This document shows, in pieces, positions 28,627-37,504 of a stretch of DNA of 64,000 bases. Position numbers and translations under genes: made by a program. Below the pieces are notes generated by a model. It was not told where the DNA came from. It saw nothing but the letters and a program-made list of their open reading frames with translations, and ran no database searches. The stretch comes from Streptomyces sp. 2131.1 (GTDB taxonomy: Bacteria > Actinomycetota > Actinomycetes > Streptomycetales > Streptomycetaceae). Location: contig NZ_FNSY01000001.1 in NCBI RefSeq assembly GCF_900105515.1, positions 62,001 through 126,000 of the forward strand, in the 5' to 3' direction. Within the stretch, counting starts at the first letter, position 1; every line of letters begins with the position of its first letter.

Positions 28627-28876
28627 CAACGTTCCTGACTGCGGACCGTCCGGCCCCGGCCCGCACAGGTAGGTGCGAACGGGTTGCGTGGTGGGGGTCG
28701 GGGCCTGGCTCCTTCGCATCCGCGAGAAAGAGCAGGGGCGTCTGGTCCGGAGAACGCCCTGCGGATGCCGGCCCACCGAGGGGGGTCACTGAGAAGTGTG
28801 CCGCCAGAACGGCCCGCTGACCGCGCATCATGACCAGAGAGCCATGTCCGCGGGTCAGTGCACCTAGAGTGACGCA

Positions 28877-29020
28877 ATGAGCAACGATCCGGTCATATTG
28901 CGTCCAGCGGCCGAGGGGGATCCTCCGGTGCTTGAGCGGTTCCTGACAGATCCGGAGGCGACGGGGCCGTTCCAGTGGCTGGCTGGTCGGATCCCGGGCG
29001 TTGATCACTCGGGAAGGTAC
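28877..29020 (+). pseudogene. N-terminal fragment of a GNAT acetyltransferase
   Basis: ATG 28877 opens SNDPVILRPAAEGDPPVLER, FLTDPEATGPFQW, the start of a GNAT domain. The next conserved residues (GWSDPG) lie one frame over at about 28981-29000, and homology then stops. It is the left border of the conflict-system island. Confidence 0.65.
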
Positions 29021-29101
29021 GCCCTTCGCGTGCCACCCGAGCCCCGATCCACAGGTCCTGAGCATTGCTCCCCCGGTGGCCGTGCCTCACTGCGGTGCGG
29101 T

Positions 29102-32100
29102 TCACTTCCTGTCGACCGTCGATTCAGGATTTTCACGCGAGAGCCAGGCCAGCAGCACGGCCGCGTTCACCGGACGTGCTCCCGCCCGCACCGCCCGGAC
29201 GGCCACCTCGCGGTCCGTCGACACCACGACGATCGGTCGGCCGGGGGGCTCCGCCGCCACGAGCCGGTGGACGAACTCATCACTGGTGGTGCCGAGCCCG
29301 GGGAACAGCACCCGTACCCCGCGCGGTGTCACCGGCTCGGTCCCCGCCTCCGCTTCGGGGCGGTCGAAGACGCAGGTGGTCTCGGCCCCGGTCGGCACGG
29401 CGCGGGCTGCGAGTGCGTCGAGCAGCCTGAACCTCTGGGCGTCCAGGGGTAGTTCCGGGTAGCCGGACATGGCTACGTTGGAGCCGTCGATGATGAGGTG
29501 CACCCGGGGCAGGGCCAGCAGTGCGTCGAGAACGGCGGGGTCGGTCTCATGCAGCGCGCGCCGGGCACCGGCCTCGGCACTCCCCCGCTGCCCCCGGTCG
29601 TCGAGACGCAGGATCTCCACGTCGGTACCCAACTCGGGCACAGACAGAAGGGAGTCCGCGCTGATCACGAACCGTACGCGCGGCAACGGCCGCAACGGAC
29701 GGATCAGGCTCTCGACGATGTTGCGGCGCGTGCCGGGACGGCACTCCTGAAGGTTGTCCAGGAGTACGACCACCATGTCCGCCGGATCGGCCAGTCGGGC
29801 CGTCCACTCCTCGGGGGAGTCGCCGGGCAGATCCAGCCGGCCGGCCAGGGCCCGCCACAGGTCGCCCGCGCTGGTGCGCGCCGCGTCCAGCAGGACGGTC
29901 CTGACCCTCCCGCCACCGTCGGATTCCCGGTCCTCGGCGCCGGAGAGGTGCGGGTCGAGGAGCCCGAGAAGCGTCGTCTTGCCCCAGCCGGGGTCCCCTG
30001 TCACGATCCTGGGCCGACGGTCGTCCGGCCGCCGCCGCAGCCAGTCCGAGACGGACCTCATGGCGTTCGCCTGATCGGAGGTCGGAAGCAGGAGCATGTC
30101 GGTCGTCAACGTGTGCGTCGTGGTCACCGACCGGCTCGATCCCGCGAAGAAGCGGTCGAAGCCGGACTCGTCGACCGGGCCCCAGCACACCATGCCCGGA
30201 TTCTGCGCCCCCTGCTCGCGCCTCATCCGCACCCCGATGCGCGAGGCCAGTTCCGGCAGATCCGCCGGGCTCGCGGAACCGTGCCTGACGTCCGCGAGTT
30301 CTGCGGTGAGCGCCCGGGCGAAGGTGCTTCCGCGCTTGTCCTCCACGACCTGTACGCACGACAGGAGCCACAGCGGGGGTTGCGGGGTTTTCCCAGTGCC
30401 GGGCCGAACGGTGGAGACGGACGGATAGCAGGTGTCGAGGACGAACAGCAAGCCGCCTCGCGCGCCCGAGAAGGCCCGATGCAACTGCGCGACGGTGACG
30501 CCCCGGGCTCCGTCCGGTCCGTCGGCCCAGTCGCTGTCAAAGGTCATGAGCGTGGCCTCTCTGTCCGAACTGAACGCATGGCCCGCAAAGTAGACGACCA
30601 CCGCGTCTCCGGTGCGCAGGCGGCCGCCTCGTACCCAGGACTCGATGGAGCGCAGCACGACCGACGCCGTGGGGTCGTGCGCCAGCTCGGGCAGCACGGC
30701 GGTGTACCCGTGCGCTTCGAATTCCGCGCGCACCCGTGCCACGTCCGCGGTCACCCCGGGAAGCGCTCCCGTGCGGGGGGCCCCGTACCGGGAGACCCCG
30801 ATGGCGATCAGGAAGCGGCGGCCGCTGCCGTCCGGCCGGGGCGGGGACGGCACTTCAGCAGGGGTGGCGTCCGGCGGCGGTGCGGGCAGGTCGTCGGGCC
30901 GTACGACGGCGGGCCGCTCGTCGGCCGCCCGAGTGCCATGCTGGGGTGCGGGCCCCCTGCCCGGGTTCGTGGGGCCGGCCGGTGCGGTCGCCGGGGCCGA
31001 GGACCTGCGCCGTCGGCGACGGCGCACCAGGTTCTGTACGTCGGCCCAGTGCCGCGCGCCGGCCGGCAGGAGCATGGTGCCGTCCGGGTCGGCGAACGCC
31101 GCGGTGAAGCGTGGGGCGCCGGCCGGCACGTTGCGCTCGACGTAGGCGGAGACACTGGCGATGACCTGGTCGGCTTCGTCGCGGCGCAGGGTGCTCAGCA
31201 GGCGTTCGCGGACACCCGGAGTGAACTCGTACGCCTGCTGGAGCGGATCGTCGGCCGCGCCCGCTGTGGGGAGCCTGCGCAAGAGGCCGCTGAACACGAC
31301 CTCGGCCAGGTCCGACGGCGGGCTGTCCGGCAGCATCGCCGACTGCACCAGTCGCATGACCGCGAGGTTGAGCGGGGCGGCGGACAGGTAGGCCGCGAGA
31401 CGGAACGGCCGGGGCTGGGACTGCGCCAGGAACTCCTCGAAGCCGACCGGCTGCCGGGTGGGCGGCGGCATGAGGGGGCCAGAGGCCGCGGTAGCGCCTG
31501 CGGGCAGACGCACCGCCGCCCCGTCGAACTCGCCGGCGCCGCCCACCGCACGGGCCCACGGCGCCAGCCACTCCGGGCAGATGGCCAGCACCGGCACCGC
31601 GACCTCGCCCTGCTGCGGCGCGCGTGCGCCCAGCATGTACGGGGTGAAGCGCAACCGCGCGGGTGACCTGCCCGACTCGGCGCTGCGGAAGCGTCCCGGC
31701 TCCGGTGCCAGCGCCGTCTGTCCCCACAGATGCTCGGGCAGCGCCTGGAGGATCGCCGCCGGGCCGTTGCGGGCCCACTGCCGCAGCACCCCGCGCAGGG
31801 CGTCGCCGCCCCAGCCCGGATCGACTCCGTCGGTCAGGAGCAGGGTGACGGTGCGTCCGGTGGGATCGCTCGCGGTGGCCGGCGAACGCGGCACGCGGTG
31901 CGGGCCGGTGGCCAGCCCGGGGGAACCGTCGAGGCGACGGCGCAGCCAGTACGTGCGGATGTCACGGAAGGCGCCCAGCTCCTGGAGCATCCCCAGCAGT
32001 TCGCGGCCCAGTGGCTGCCACAGGGCGGCGCCGTCGCCGTGGACGTCGAGGACGAGCGCGAGGTCCAGCCACCGGTCCCGGGCGGGGACGAGGACGGGCA

Positions 32101-32575
32101 TCCACGGGGCCTCGTCGGCGATACGCTCCGCGGTGGCGTCCTCGTCGAGAACGAGCCGCGTGGTCGAGGGGACCCGGCGTTTGAGCGGCCGCAGCGATCT
32201 GGCCAGGGCACGCCGGCGCGGCAGCGCGGACGCTCCGGCCACCCGGACGGGCGAGGCGGGATGAAGGAGCGCGCCCTCGGCGCCCGGCGCGTCGGCGTCC
32301 GGCAGGTACAGGCGGCCGTCCCCCTTCGCGCCGTCCTCGTGGCCGTCCGCCGCCGTAGCACCGGGCTCGATCTCCGCGTGGTCCGGTGACGGCTGAGCCG
32401 GCCCACCGGCGGCCTCGGCGGACGGCGGCTCGGACCTGACGACGGCCCCAGGAGGGAGGTTCGCGGCAAGCCACAGCAGCTCGGCGACCTCCCGCGAGCC
32501 GGCCGGTGACCCCTGCGGGTCGAGTGCGCCGAGCAGCGCGCCGAACCGTGCGATGCCGCCGCGCTCGCTGATCAC
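29102..32575 (-). CDS. SAV_2336/vWA-like + caspase-like protease + P-loop NTPase + NYN nuclease fusion (1157 aa)
   Basis: Predicted effector of a conflict system. Domains in order: SAV_2336-type N-terminal region (about 120-480) containing a vWA-like core with a degenerate metal site (Asp177 in LVLDVHGDG; LTDG 247-250); a Pro-rich linker (525-585); a C14 caspase-like domain (587-800) with catalytic His666 (YFAGHAF) and Cys716 (LDTCYPS); a P-loop NTPase with Walker A GDPGWGKTT (860-868) and Walker B MVVVLLD (934-940); and a C-terminal NYN RNase-like domain (1024-1150) with Asp1030 (IIDGSNVA), Asp1099 and Asp1121. The start GTG 32575 overlaps the MoxR stop as GTGA. No signal or membrane segment. 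Its combined role is inference. Confidence 0.85.
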   Translation of the reverse strand: MISERGGIARFGALLGALDPQGSPAGSREVAELLWLAANLPPGAVVRSEPPSAEAAGGPAQPSPDHAEIEPGATAADGHEDGAKGDGRLYLPDADAPGAEGALLHPASPVRVAGASALPRRRALARSLRPLKRRVPSTTRLVLDEDATAERIADEAPWMPVLVPARDRWLDLALVLDVHGDGAALWQPLGRELLGMLQELGAFRDIRTYWLRRRLDGSPGLATGPHRVPRSPATASDPTGRTVTLLLTDGVDPGWGGDALRGVLRQWARNGPAAILQALPEHLWGQTALAPEPGRFRSAESGRSPARLRFTPYMLGARAPQQGEVAVPVLAICPEWLAPWARAVGGAGEFDGAAVRLPAGATAASGPLMPPPTRQPVGFEEFLAQSQPRPFRLAAYLSAAPLNLAVMRLVQSAMLPDSPPSDLAEVVFSGLLRRLPTAGAADDPLQQAYEFTPGVRERLLSTLRRDEADQVIASVSAYVERNVPAGAPRFTAAFADPDGTMLLPAGARHWADVQNLVRRRRRRRSSAPATAPAGPTNPGRGPAPQHGTRAADERPAVVRPDDLPAPPPDATPAEVPSPPRPDGSGRRFLIAIGVSRYGAPRTGALPGVTADVARVRAEFEAHGYTAVLPELAHDPTASVVLRSIESWVRGGRLRTGDAVVVYFAGHAFSSDREATLMTFDSDWADGPDGARGVTVAQLHRAFSGARGGLLFVLDTCYPSVSTVRPGTGKTPQPPLWLLSCVQVVEDKRGSTFARALTAELADVRHGSASPADLPELASRIGVRMRREQGAQNPGMVCWGPVDESGFDRFFAGSSRSVTTTHTLTTDMLLLPTSDQANAMRSVSDWLRRRPDDRRPRIVTGDPGWGKTTLLGLLDPHLSGAEDRESDGGGRVRTVLLDAARTSAGDLWRALAGRLDLPGDSPEEWTARLADPADMVVVLLDNLQECRPGTRRNIVESLIRPLRPLPRVRFVISADSLLSVPELGTDVEILRLDDRGQRGSAEAGARRALHETDPAVLDALLALPRVHLIIDGSNVAMSGYPELPLDAQRFRLLDALAARAVPTGAETTCVFDRPEAEAGTEPVTPRGVRVLFPGLGTTSDEFVHRLVAAEPPGRPIVVVSTDREVAVRAVRAGARPVNAAVLLAWLSRENPESTVDRK

Positions 32576-33600
32576 TCGACGGGGGCCGTCACGTTCAGGT
32601 GCTGGAGCACCAGCCGTGCGATCCCGTCGGGATCCGGCGCGCCCTCTTGGACAGTCCTGCTCATCAGGTACACGGCGTTGAGCAGTTGGTCGGTGGCGAG
32701 CTCACCGGTCGCCGCACGTTCCAGGAACAGCCCGATGACGGCTTCGGCCTGCTCGTCGGCGCCAGGCAGATGGGCGCGCACGATCGCCCGCAGCCGCGTC
32801 TCATCCGTGGTGACAGACGGCAGTTGGAGGCGGACGCACCGCCTCAGGAAGGCGGGCGGAAACTCACGTTCCCCATTGCTGGTCAGGACGACGAACGGGA
32901 AGGCGCGGCACCGGACCGTGCCATTGCGCACCGTGACGTGGGCGCCGCCGTCGGCCGGCCGGACCGTGACCGTCGCGTGCGTGTCCGCGGCCCGCGCCAG
33001 CTCCGGGATCTCGAAGCCTCCCTCCTCAAAGACGTCGAGAAGGTCGTTCGGCAGGTCGATGTCACTCTTGTCGATCTCGTCGATCAGCAAGACCCGGGGC
33101 AGCGCGTACGGTGCCAGCGCGGTGCCCAGCGGGCCCAGGCTGACGAACCGGCCGAGATCCGCGGGCGCCGCCGGGTGTCCCTCCGGGCGGGCCCGGTGCC
33201 GGGCCACCCCTGCCTCCTCCAGTCGGCCCAGAGAGTCGTACAGGTACAGCCCGTCGCGCAGTGTCGTCTTGCTGTTCACAGGCCAGCGCAGCACGCCGCC
33301 CAGTCTCAGCTCGCTCGCCACCGCGTCCGCCAGCGTCGACTTGCCGACACCGGGGTCCCCGGTCACCAGCAGCGGCCTGCGCAGATACAGGGCCGTATTG
33401 ACGGCTTCGACGATGCTGTCGTCGGCTTGGTAGGCCGCGGCACTCGGCAGTCGGCGCCGGCCCTGGGGAGGCACCTCCCGGACGAAAGGTGTGACTTCGT
33501 CCCGCTCGTCCCCGAAGTCGCGCCACGGCGGCGGATCGGGCAGGCGGTCGATCCCGTCGTGCGGGTCACCGACACCCCGATAGATCCTCCACTCGCTCAA
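32572..33600 (-). CDS. MoxR-family AAA+ ATPase
   Basis: This 342-residue ATPase is the presumed remodelling motor of the conflict system. Walker A is GDPGVGKST (81-89), Walker B LLIDEID (171-177), and sensor 1 follows in FVVLTSNGEREFPPAFLRRC with an arginine finger. MoxR proteins act with vWA partners on client proteins. I chose TTG 33600 (LSEWRIYRGVGDPHDGIDRL) because it overlaps the stop of the upstream protease gene as TTGA and matches the usual N-terminus. Its own stop overlaps the next start. Confidence 0.88.
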   Translation of the reverse strand: MSEWRIYRGVGDPHDGIDRLPDPPPWRDFGDERDEVTPFVREVPPQGRRRLPSAAAYQADDSIVEAVNTALYLRRPLLVTGDPGVGKSTLADAVASELRLGGVLRWPVNSKTTLRDGLYLYDSLGRLEEAGVARHRARPEGHPAAPADLGRFVSLGPLGTALAPYALPRVLLIDEIDKSDIDLPNDLLDVFEEGGFEIPELARAADTHATVTVRPADGGAHVTVRNGTVRCRAFPFVVLTSNGEREFPPAFLRRCVRLQLPSVTTDETRLRAIVRAHLPGADEQAEAVIGLFLERAATGELATDQLLNAVYLMSRTVQEGAPDPDGIARLVLQHLNVTAPVE

Positions 33601-35546
33601 CGGGTCTGTCCTTCCTCGACGGTTGGAGCCGGGACCAGGGAAGTACGCGGGATCAGCCGGCTCGGGTCGTCCCACAGCAGGACGACGTGCTCACCGATGT
33701 GGTCCTCGCCCTCCGCCTCGATCTCGGCGTCGTTGCGCAGCTTGCAGATCCGGTCGGGCACCTTGTCCCGCGCCGTGGCGGCGAGGGACTCGCGTGCCCG
33801 GGTGAGGAACGCCGCGTCGGGACACGTGTCCCGGCCCGGTATGCCGCAGGGGCTGCCGCAGACCGGCGGGCCGGGTGCGGAACCCCGCCGCCACAGCATC
33901 ATCGGCACTCCCGAGGTGAGCGCGACCGTGTACGCGTCGGCGACCGGTGGCCGGCCCGGCGACCCGGCCAGCGCCAGCGCGGCCAGCGCAGGGTCGTTGT
34001 TGAACGTGGCGTCGAGTGCCGCCTGACTCTGGCGGTCGCGCCCGCAGACGCAGACCAGCGCCTCACCCACCCGCTTGCCCTCCAGGTGGCGCCAGCGCTC
34101 CTCCCAGGCGGCGTGCAGGTGCGGGGCCTCGTGTCGTTCCAACGGCCTTACCACCAGGTCGTACTTGCGGCCCAGCGACCAGTAGCCGACGTCCGGCCAC
34201 AGCTTCCAGGCCGCAAAGTCCTCGTCGAGGATCTCGCGGGGCAGGATCAGCTCGACCAGCCCCCGGCGCCGCACGGTGTCACCGATCAGTTCGACCTGCC
34301 GGGCCAGCAGGCCGGACAGCAGGGCGAGCGCCTCCCTCAGCGGCAGGGCCGCGGATTCCGGTGTGCCCGGCACGATGTCGTGCGGCGAGCGGTACCGCCA
34401 GGTCATTACGTGGTACAGGCTCCGGTCCCGCAGCGAGTGGCGGACCCTGCCGATCACGGACGGTCGCCTCACCGCGTCGCCCTCGCAGGCCAGCCGTGCC
34501 TGCACAGCGGCGCCCAGTCCGAGCCGGCCGGCGGCGATCAGCACTTGGTCGCGCAACGCGGCCACCGCCTCAGAGGAGGCGGCCGGTGGCCTCTGCGCCT
34601 CACGGGCCAGGTCGGCGCAGTAGGCGAGTTCGTAGGGCAGTTCGCCGGGGGGCGGGGCGAGGCGGGCGGTCAGCTCCGTGTACACGTCGCGGCGGGTCAG
34701 CAGGGGGCGATCCGGCAGCTGTGTGCCGGGTGCGGCGGCAGCCAGGAATGCCGAGGAGTGCGAATCCGCGGTGTCTTGAGGGTCGGGCAGGGCGGCGAGC
34801 AGGCCGAGAAAGCACCGGTCGTCGGTCCGCTCGGCGCTGACCTCGCCGAAGAGGTCCTGTTCCACCCGGTCGGAAAGCGTGTGCCACCGCGGGTCCGTTC
34901 GGTGGAAGCGGTCGTGCCCCTCGATGACGGTCCGGTACACCTGCGGGTCGATAAGCCGCAGCGCGTCGACCGGGACCGCGTACCCGCCCATCGTGGTCTC
35001 CTCCCGGCGGGTGGCTTTGACGACCGCGCACACCCCGGTTCCGGCGTGGTCGAGCACGGGACCTCCCGACAGACCCGGATTGATCTCGCCCGCGACGAGT
35101 TCCAGCAACTGGCCGCCCGCCTGGGCGGTACGGCCGCCGGCCGTCAGCATCACCCGGCGCGGCGCGGCCGCGTTGGCCTCCAGCGTGTCGGTGAAACCCA
35201 GCGCCGTCAGGGCCGTCCCCTGCGCGGGTCCGGCCATGTCCAGCCACACACAGGGATGGCCGTCGGGCGGTTCGAGCAGTTCTACGACGGCCAGATCGGG
35301 AAACGCGTACAGAACGCCGCCACGGTCGGGTGTGTCCGCAGAGGCCGCCCTGACCACGCCCTCGTGGTCCCGGCCGCACCAGCGCACCCGTACGGGCAGC
35401 CCCGCTTCGCCCCCGGCCACGTGGGCGCAGGAGACGACGAACCCGGGGGCAACGAAGAATCCGGTTCCGTCACTCGCGCCGTCGACGAACACGCGGCATT
35501 CCTCCAGGAGTTCCTGGAGCGCGGCGATCGGGCTGAATCCTCGCAT
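33597..35546 (-). CDS. Trypsin-like serine protease with VMAP-like C-terminal region
   Basis: This 649-residue soluble protein has an N-terminal trypsin fold (about 10-200) with the full triad: His42 (SCAHV), Asp84 (FPDLAVVEL) and Ser160 (NPGLSGGPV). The long C-terminal part (about 240-640; PLREALALLSGLLARQVELI, then WRHLEGKRVGEALVCVCGRD, GVPMMLWRR) matches VMAP-type proteins that bridge MoxR and vWA components. There is no signal peptide, so it acts in the cytoplasm, probably as a sensor-activated protease. ATG 35546; 39 bases after the Trypco1 gene. Confidence 0.82.
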   Translation of the reverse strand: MRGFSPIAALQELLEECRVFVDGASDGTGFFVAPGFVVSCAHVAGGEAGLPVRVRWCGRDHEGVVRAASADTPDRGGVLYAFPDLAVVELLEPPDGHPCVWLDMAGPAQGTALTALGFTDTLEANAAAPRRVMLTAGGRTAQAGGQLLELVAGEINPGLSGGPVLDHAGTGVCAVVKATRREETTMGGYAVPVDALRLIDPQVYRTVIEGHDRFHRTDPRWHTLSDRVEQDLFGEVSAERTDDRCFLGLLAALPDPQDTADSHSSAFLAAAAPGTQLPDRPLLTRRDVYTELTARLAPPPGELPYELAYCADLAREAQRPPAASSEAVAALRDQVLIAAGRLGLGAAVQARLACEGDAVRRPSVIGRVRHSLRDRSLYHVMTWRYRSPHDIVPGTPESAALPLREALALLSGLLARQVELIGDTVRRRGLVELILPREILDEDFAAWKLWPDVGYWSLGRKYDLVVRPLERHEAPHLHAAWEERWRHLEGKRVGEALVCVCGRDRQSQAALDATFNNDPALAALALAGSPGRPPVADAYTVALTSGVPMMLWRRGSAPGPPVCGSPCGIPGRDTCPDAAFLTRARESLAATARDKVPDRICKLRNDAEIEAEGEDHIGEHVVLLWDDPSRLIPRTSLVPAPTVEEGQTR

Positions 35547-35585
35547 GGCGACCGTCGGAGTCTCGGAGGGTGGAGCGGGACGGCC

Positions 35586-35996
35586 TCACGCCGCGTTGGG
35601 TGACGCGGGCGCGGCAGGAGCGTTCGGGGGAGGAGCGGAGGACGGGGTAACGGGATCGGGCTGGGGAGGCGCGGCGGCCGGTGTGAGCTCCGACGCCGTC
35701 CACTTCAGCGCCACCTTAAACGTGGCCTTGCCCCCGACACCCGTGATCGCGGCGACCACTCCGTTCTTGCCGGCGGCCAGTTCGAGTCCGAACTCGACGC
35801 TCACCTCGCCGGGCCGGGTGGCCGCCACTGCGGCACGCACGTTCTCCGCGACGGTGCGCAGTGACTCCTGGAAGCCTTCGACACGTTGGGCGACCTGGTC
35901 GCCGAGACCGGTGTCCCGCACCCCCTGCCGCTCCACCATGGCCCACACCGTCTGCCCGTCGGGCATGGTGAGTTCGACCGGCTGCTGCTGTGCCAA
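35586..35996 (-). CDS. Trypsin-co-occurring (Trypco1/CU044_2847-like) protein
   Basis: This 136-residue protein has a beta-rich Trypco1-type domain (VELTMPDGQTVWAMVERQGV, then SLRTVAENVRAAVAATRPGE, VSVEFGLELAAGKNGVVA, KATFKVALKWT) and a Pro/Ala tail. Such small proteins are encoded next to trypsin-like proteases of conflict systems and are thought to present or regulate the protease. I chose TTG 35996, which has GAGGGG at 36001-36006; longer in-frame starts run into an IS remnant. It is the first gene of the four-gene unit. Confidence 0.75.
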   Translation of the reverse strand: MAQQQPVELTMPDGQTVWAMVERQGVRDTGLGDQVAQRVEGFQESLRTVAENVRAAVAATRPGEVSVEFGLELAAGKNGVVAAITGVGGKATFKVALKWTASELTPAAAPPQPDPVTPSSAPPPNAPAAPASPNAA

Positions 35997-36290
35997 GGTC
36001 CCCCTCAGGAACGGTGTGACAGTCGCGCTGCCGGACATCCTACGACGTCGGGGGACGGGAGAGGCCGCCGCCAGGCAGGCGGCGGCGTCCTCCCCGTGTG
36101 GGTCCTGGAAAGCCGTGCGCGTCAGCTGGATGCCGGTGGGAGCCGTGTCCTGGATGTACGAGGCGAAGTCAGCCACGTCATTGAAGGCGAAGCCGTAGGC
36201 ACGACCCTCCTGGGTGGCGACGTGGATGGTCTTGGCGTGGTTCCGAAAGTGGCGGGTGAGCTGCGCGCACCGGCGCCTGGAAGCCGCTCT

Positions 36291-36455
36291 TGCCACAACA
36301 CGCCGACCCCGGCCAGGAGTTCAGCGATCACAGCTGCCGACAGGCCTGCGATCTTCCGGTCGCTGATGATCGCTGTGCGCATCGCGTTCCCCACCACGCA
36401 GCCATGATCGACCAGGCAGCGCTCGACGTCTCAGCGCCAAGCGTGCACGAGGTCG
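36291..36455 (-). pseudogene. N-terminal fragment of an IS5-family transposase
   Basis: The fragment begins at 36455 with a terminal repeat like that at 8730 (CGACCTCGTGCACGCTTGGC), again next to CTAA, and encodes RTAIISDRKIAGLSAAVIAE and LWQERL. It diverges after about 36295. It forms the right border of the conflict-system island. Confidence 0.75.
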
Positions 36456-36564
36456 TTAGGCCGTGCGTTTGTCGGCGGCACGCTTCCTGACAACCCTGCG
36501 ACCGGCACCCGACGGATGTGGTCATTTTCCCGCTCGGGGCAGCCGCCAGGAGTCTTCGGCCCGG

Positions 36565-37287
36565 TCAGCGATAGTCGTTGAGCCAGTCGCCCGGGATCAG
36601 GTCACGAATGCGGTCAAGGTCTTCTGCCGTCCTGCCGCGGGCCAGGATGGCCGCGCCGTCGTCGTCGCGCAAAAGGGCGTCTTGGCCCAGGAACCACCGG
36701 GTCTCCTCGCCGATGGGGTATGCCGGGAACGGCAGTCGGACGTAGTTCCGCTCCAGGAGCTCGAGGCTGCCGACATCCGGGGCGAGGAAGTCGCAGAGCT
36801 CTTCATCGGCCTGCAGGGACTCCGACAAGATGATCTCAACGAAACAAAGGGAAAGACGCTCCAGCCAACCCGCCCACCGCTCGGCGCTCTTGTCAGCAAG
36901 ATCAAGCCGGATGAGCACTGCAGGATCGTCATCCTGGAGGCTGTCGAGGAGGATGCCCCAGGATGCGGCCCCCTGATTCTCGTGACGGAAGACCAGCGCC
37001 TCCTTGCCTTCATCGACATACAGTTCTGCAGGGCCGAGCAGCACATCGTGGTTGCTGGTGAGATCCAGCCGACGTCCGAAGAGCAGATACGCCTCGCGCA
37101 ACGCCGCCGGCAGCCGGACACCCAGCCTCTCCTCGGCAGCGTCGAGGTCGGCTTCCGTCCATCCGTCATCGCTTCCCAGGGCGGCACCGACCCAGTGGGC
37201 GGTGAAGCCCTGGATGAAGGTCCATGCACCACTACGGCCCCCGACGCCGCTGGCGAGCGACGCGGCAAGATCGAACTCATGTGTCAC
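36565..37287 (-). CDS. SMI1/KNR4 (SUKH) family protein
   Basis: GTG 37287 gives 240 residues. The SUKH core is clear (TEADLDAAEERLGVRLPAAL, REAYLLFGRRLDLTSNHDVL, LYVDEGKEALVFRHENQGAA). SUKH proteins include immunity proteins of polymorphic toxin systems and general regulators. No toxin gene is adjacent. The end is RIRDLIPGDWLNDYR. It is monocistronic between an IS5 fragment and unrelated genes. Confidence 0.85.
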   Translation of the reverse strand: MTHEFDLAASLASGVGGRSGAWTFIQGFTAHWVGAALGSDDGWTEADLDAAEERLGVRLPAALREAYLLFGRRLDLTSNHDVLLGPAELYVDEGKEALVFRHENQGAASWGILLDSLQDDDPAVLIRLDLADKSAERWAGWLERLSLCFVEIILSESLQADEELCDFLAPDVGSLELLERNYVRLPFPAYPIGEETRWFLGQDALLRDDDGAAILARGRTAEDLDRIRDLIPGDWLNDYR

Positions 37288-37504
37288 GCCAGGACGATAT
37301 CCGTCCCGCTCATCAGCCCACTTCGCGCCCTGACACGGCGACCCGCTGTTTCTGAAATCAGGCAACATTCTCGACCTGCTTGATCAACATCTGTTGCCTG
37401 CACTCGGCGTCAATCGTTCTCATCTCACACCAACGAAGCCAGCTGGTACGTGACGTCGGTCAGTTCATCGAACGGGGCCAGCTGCGCTGGGGCATCGAGG
37501 GGCG

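Noticed and set aside
29498..31666. A 722-codon plus-strand ORF across the conflict effector gene
   Set aside because: It is antisense to the 1157-residue gene, which has clear ordered domains; the plus-strand product is low complexity with no domain.
12770..33600. The vWA gene at 12770 as the missing vWA partner of the MoxR gene at 32572
   Set aside because: They are about 19 kb apart with many broken genes between, and the effector's own SAV_2336-type domain is a more economical vWA candidate.
33687..35603. A 638-codon plus-strand ORF
   Set aside because: Antisense shadow of the trypsin/VMAP-like gene, whose catalytic triad is intact on the minus strand.
36000..36296. A longer start for the Trypco1 gene (up to 36296)
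   Set aside because: The upstream frame has no ribosome-binding site and runs into the IS5 remnant, whereas TTG 35996 has GAGGGG at a good distance.
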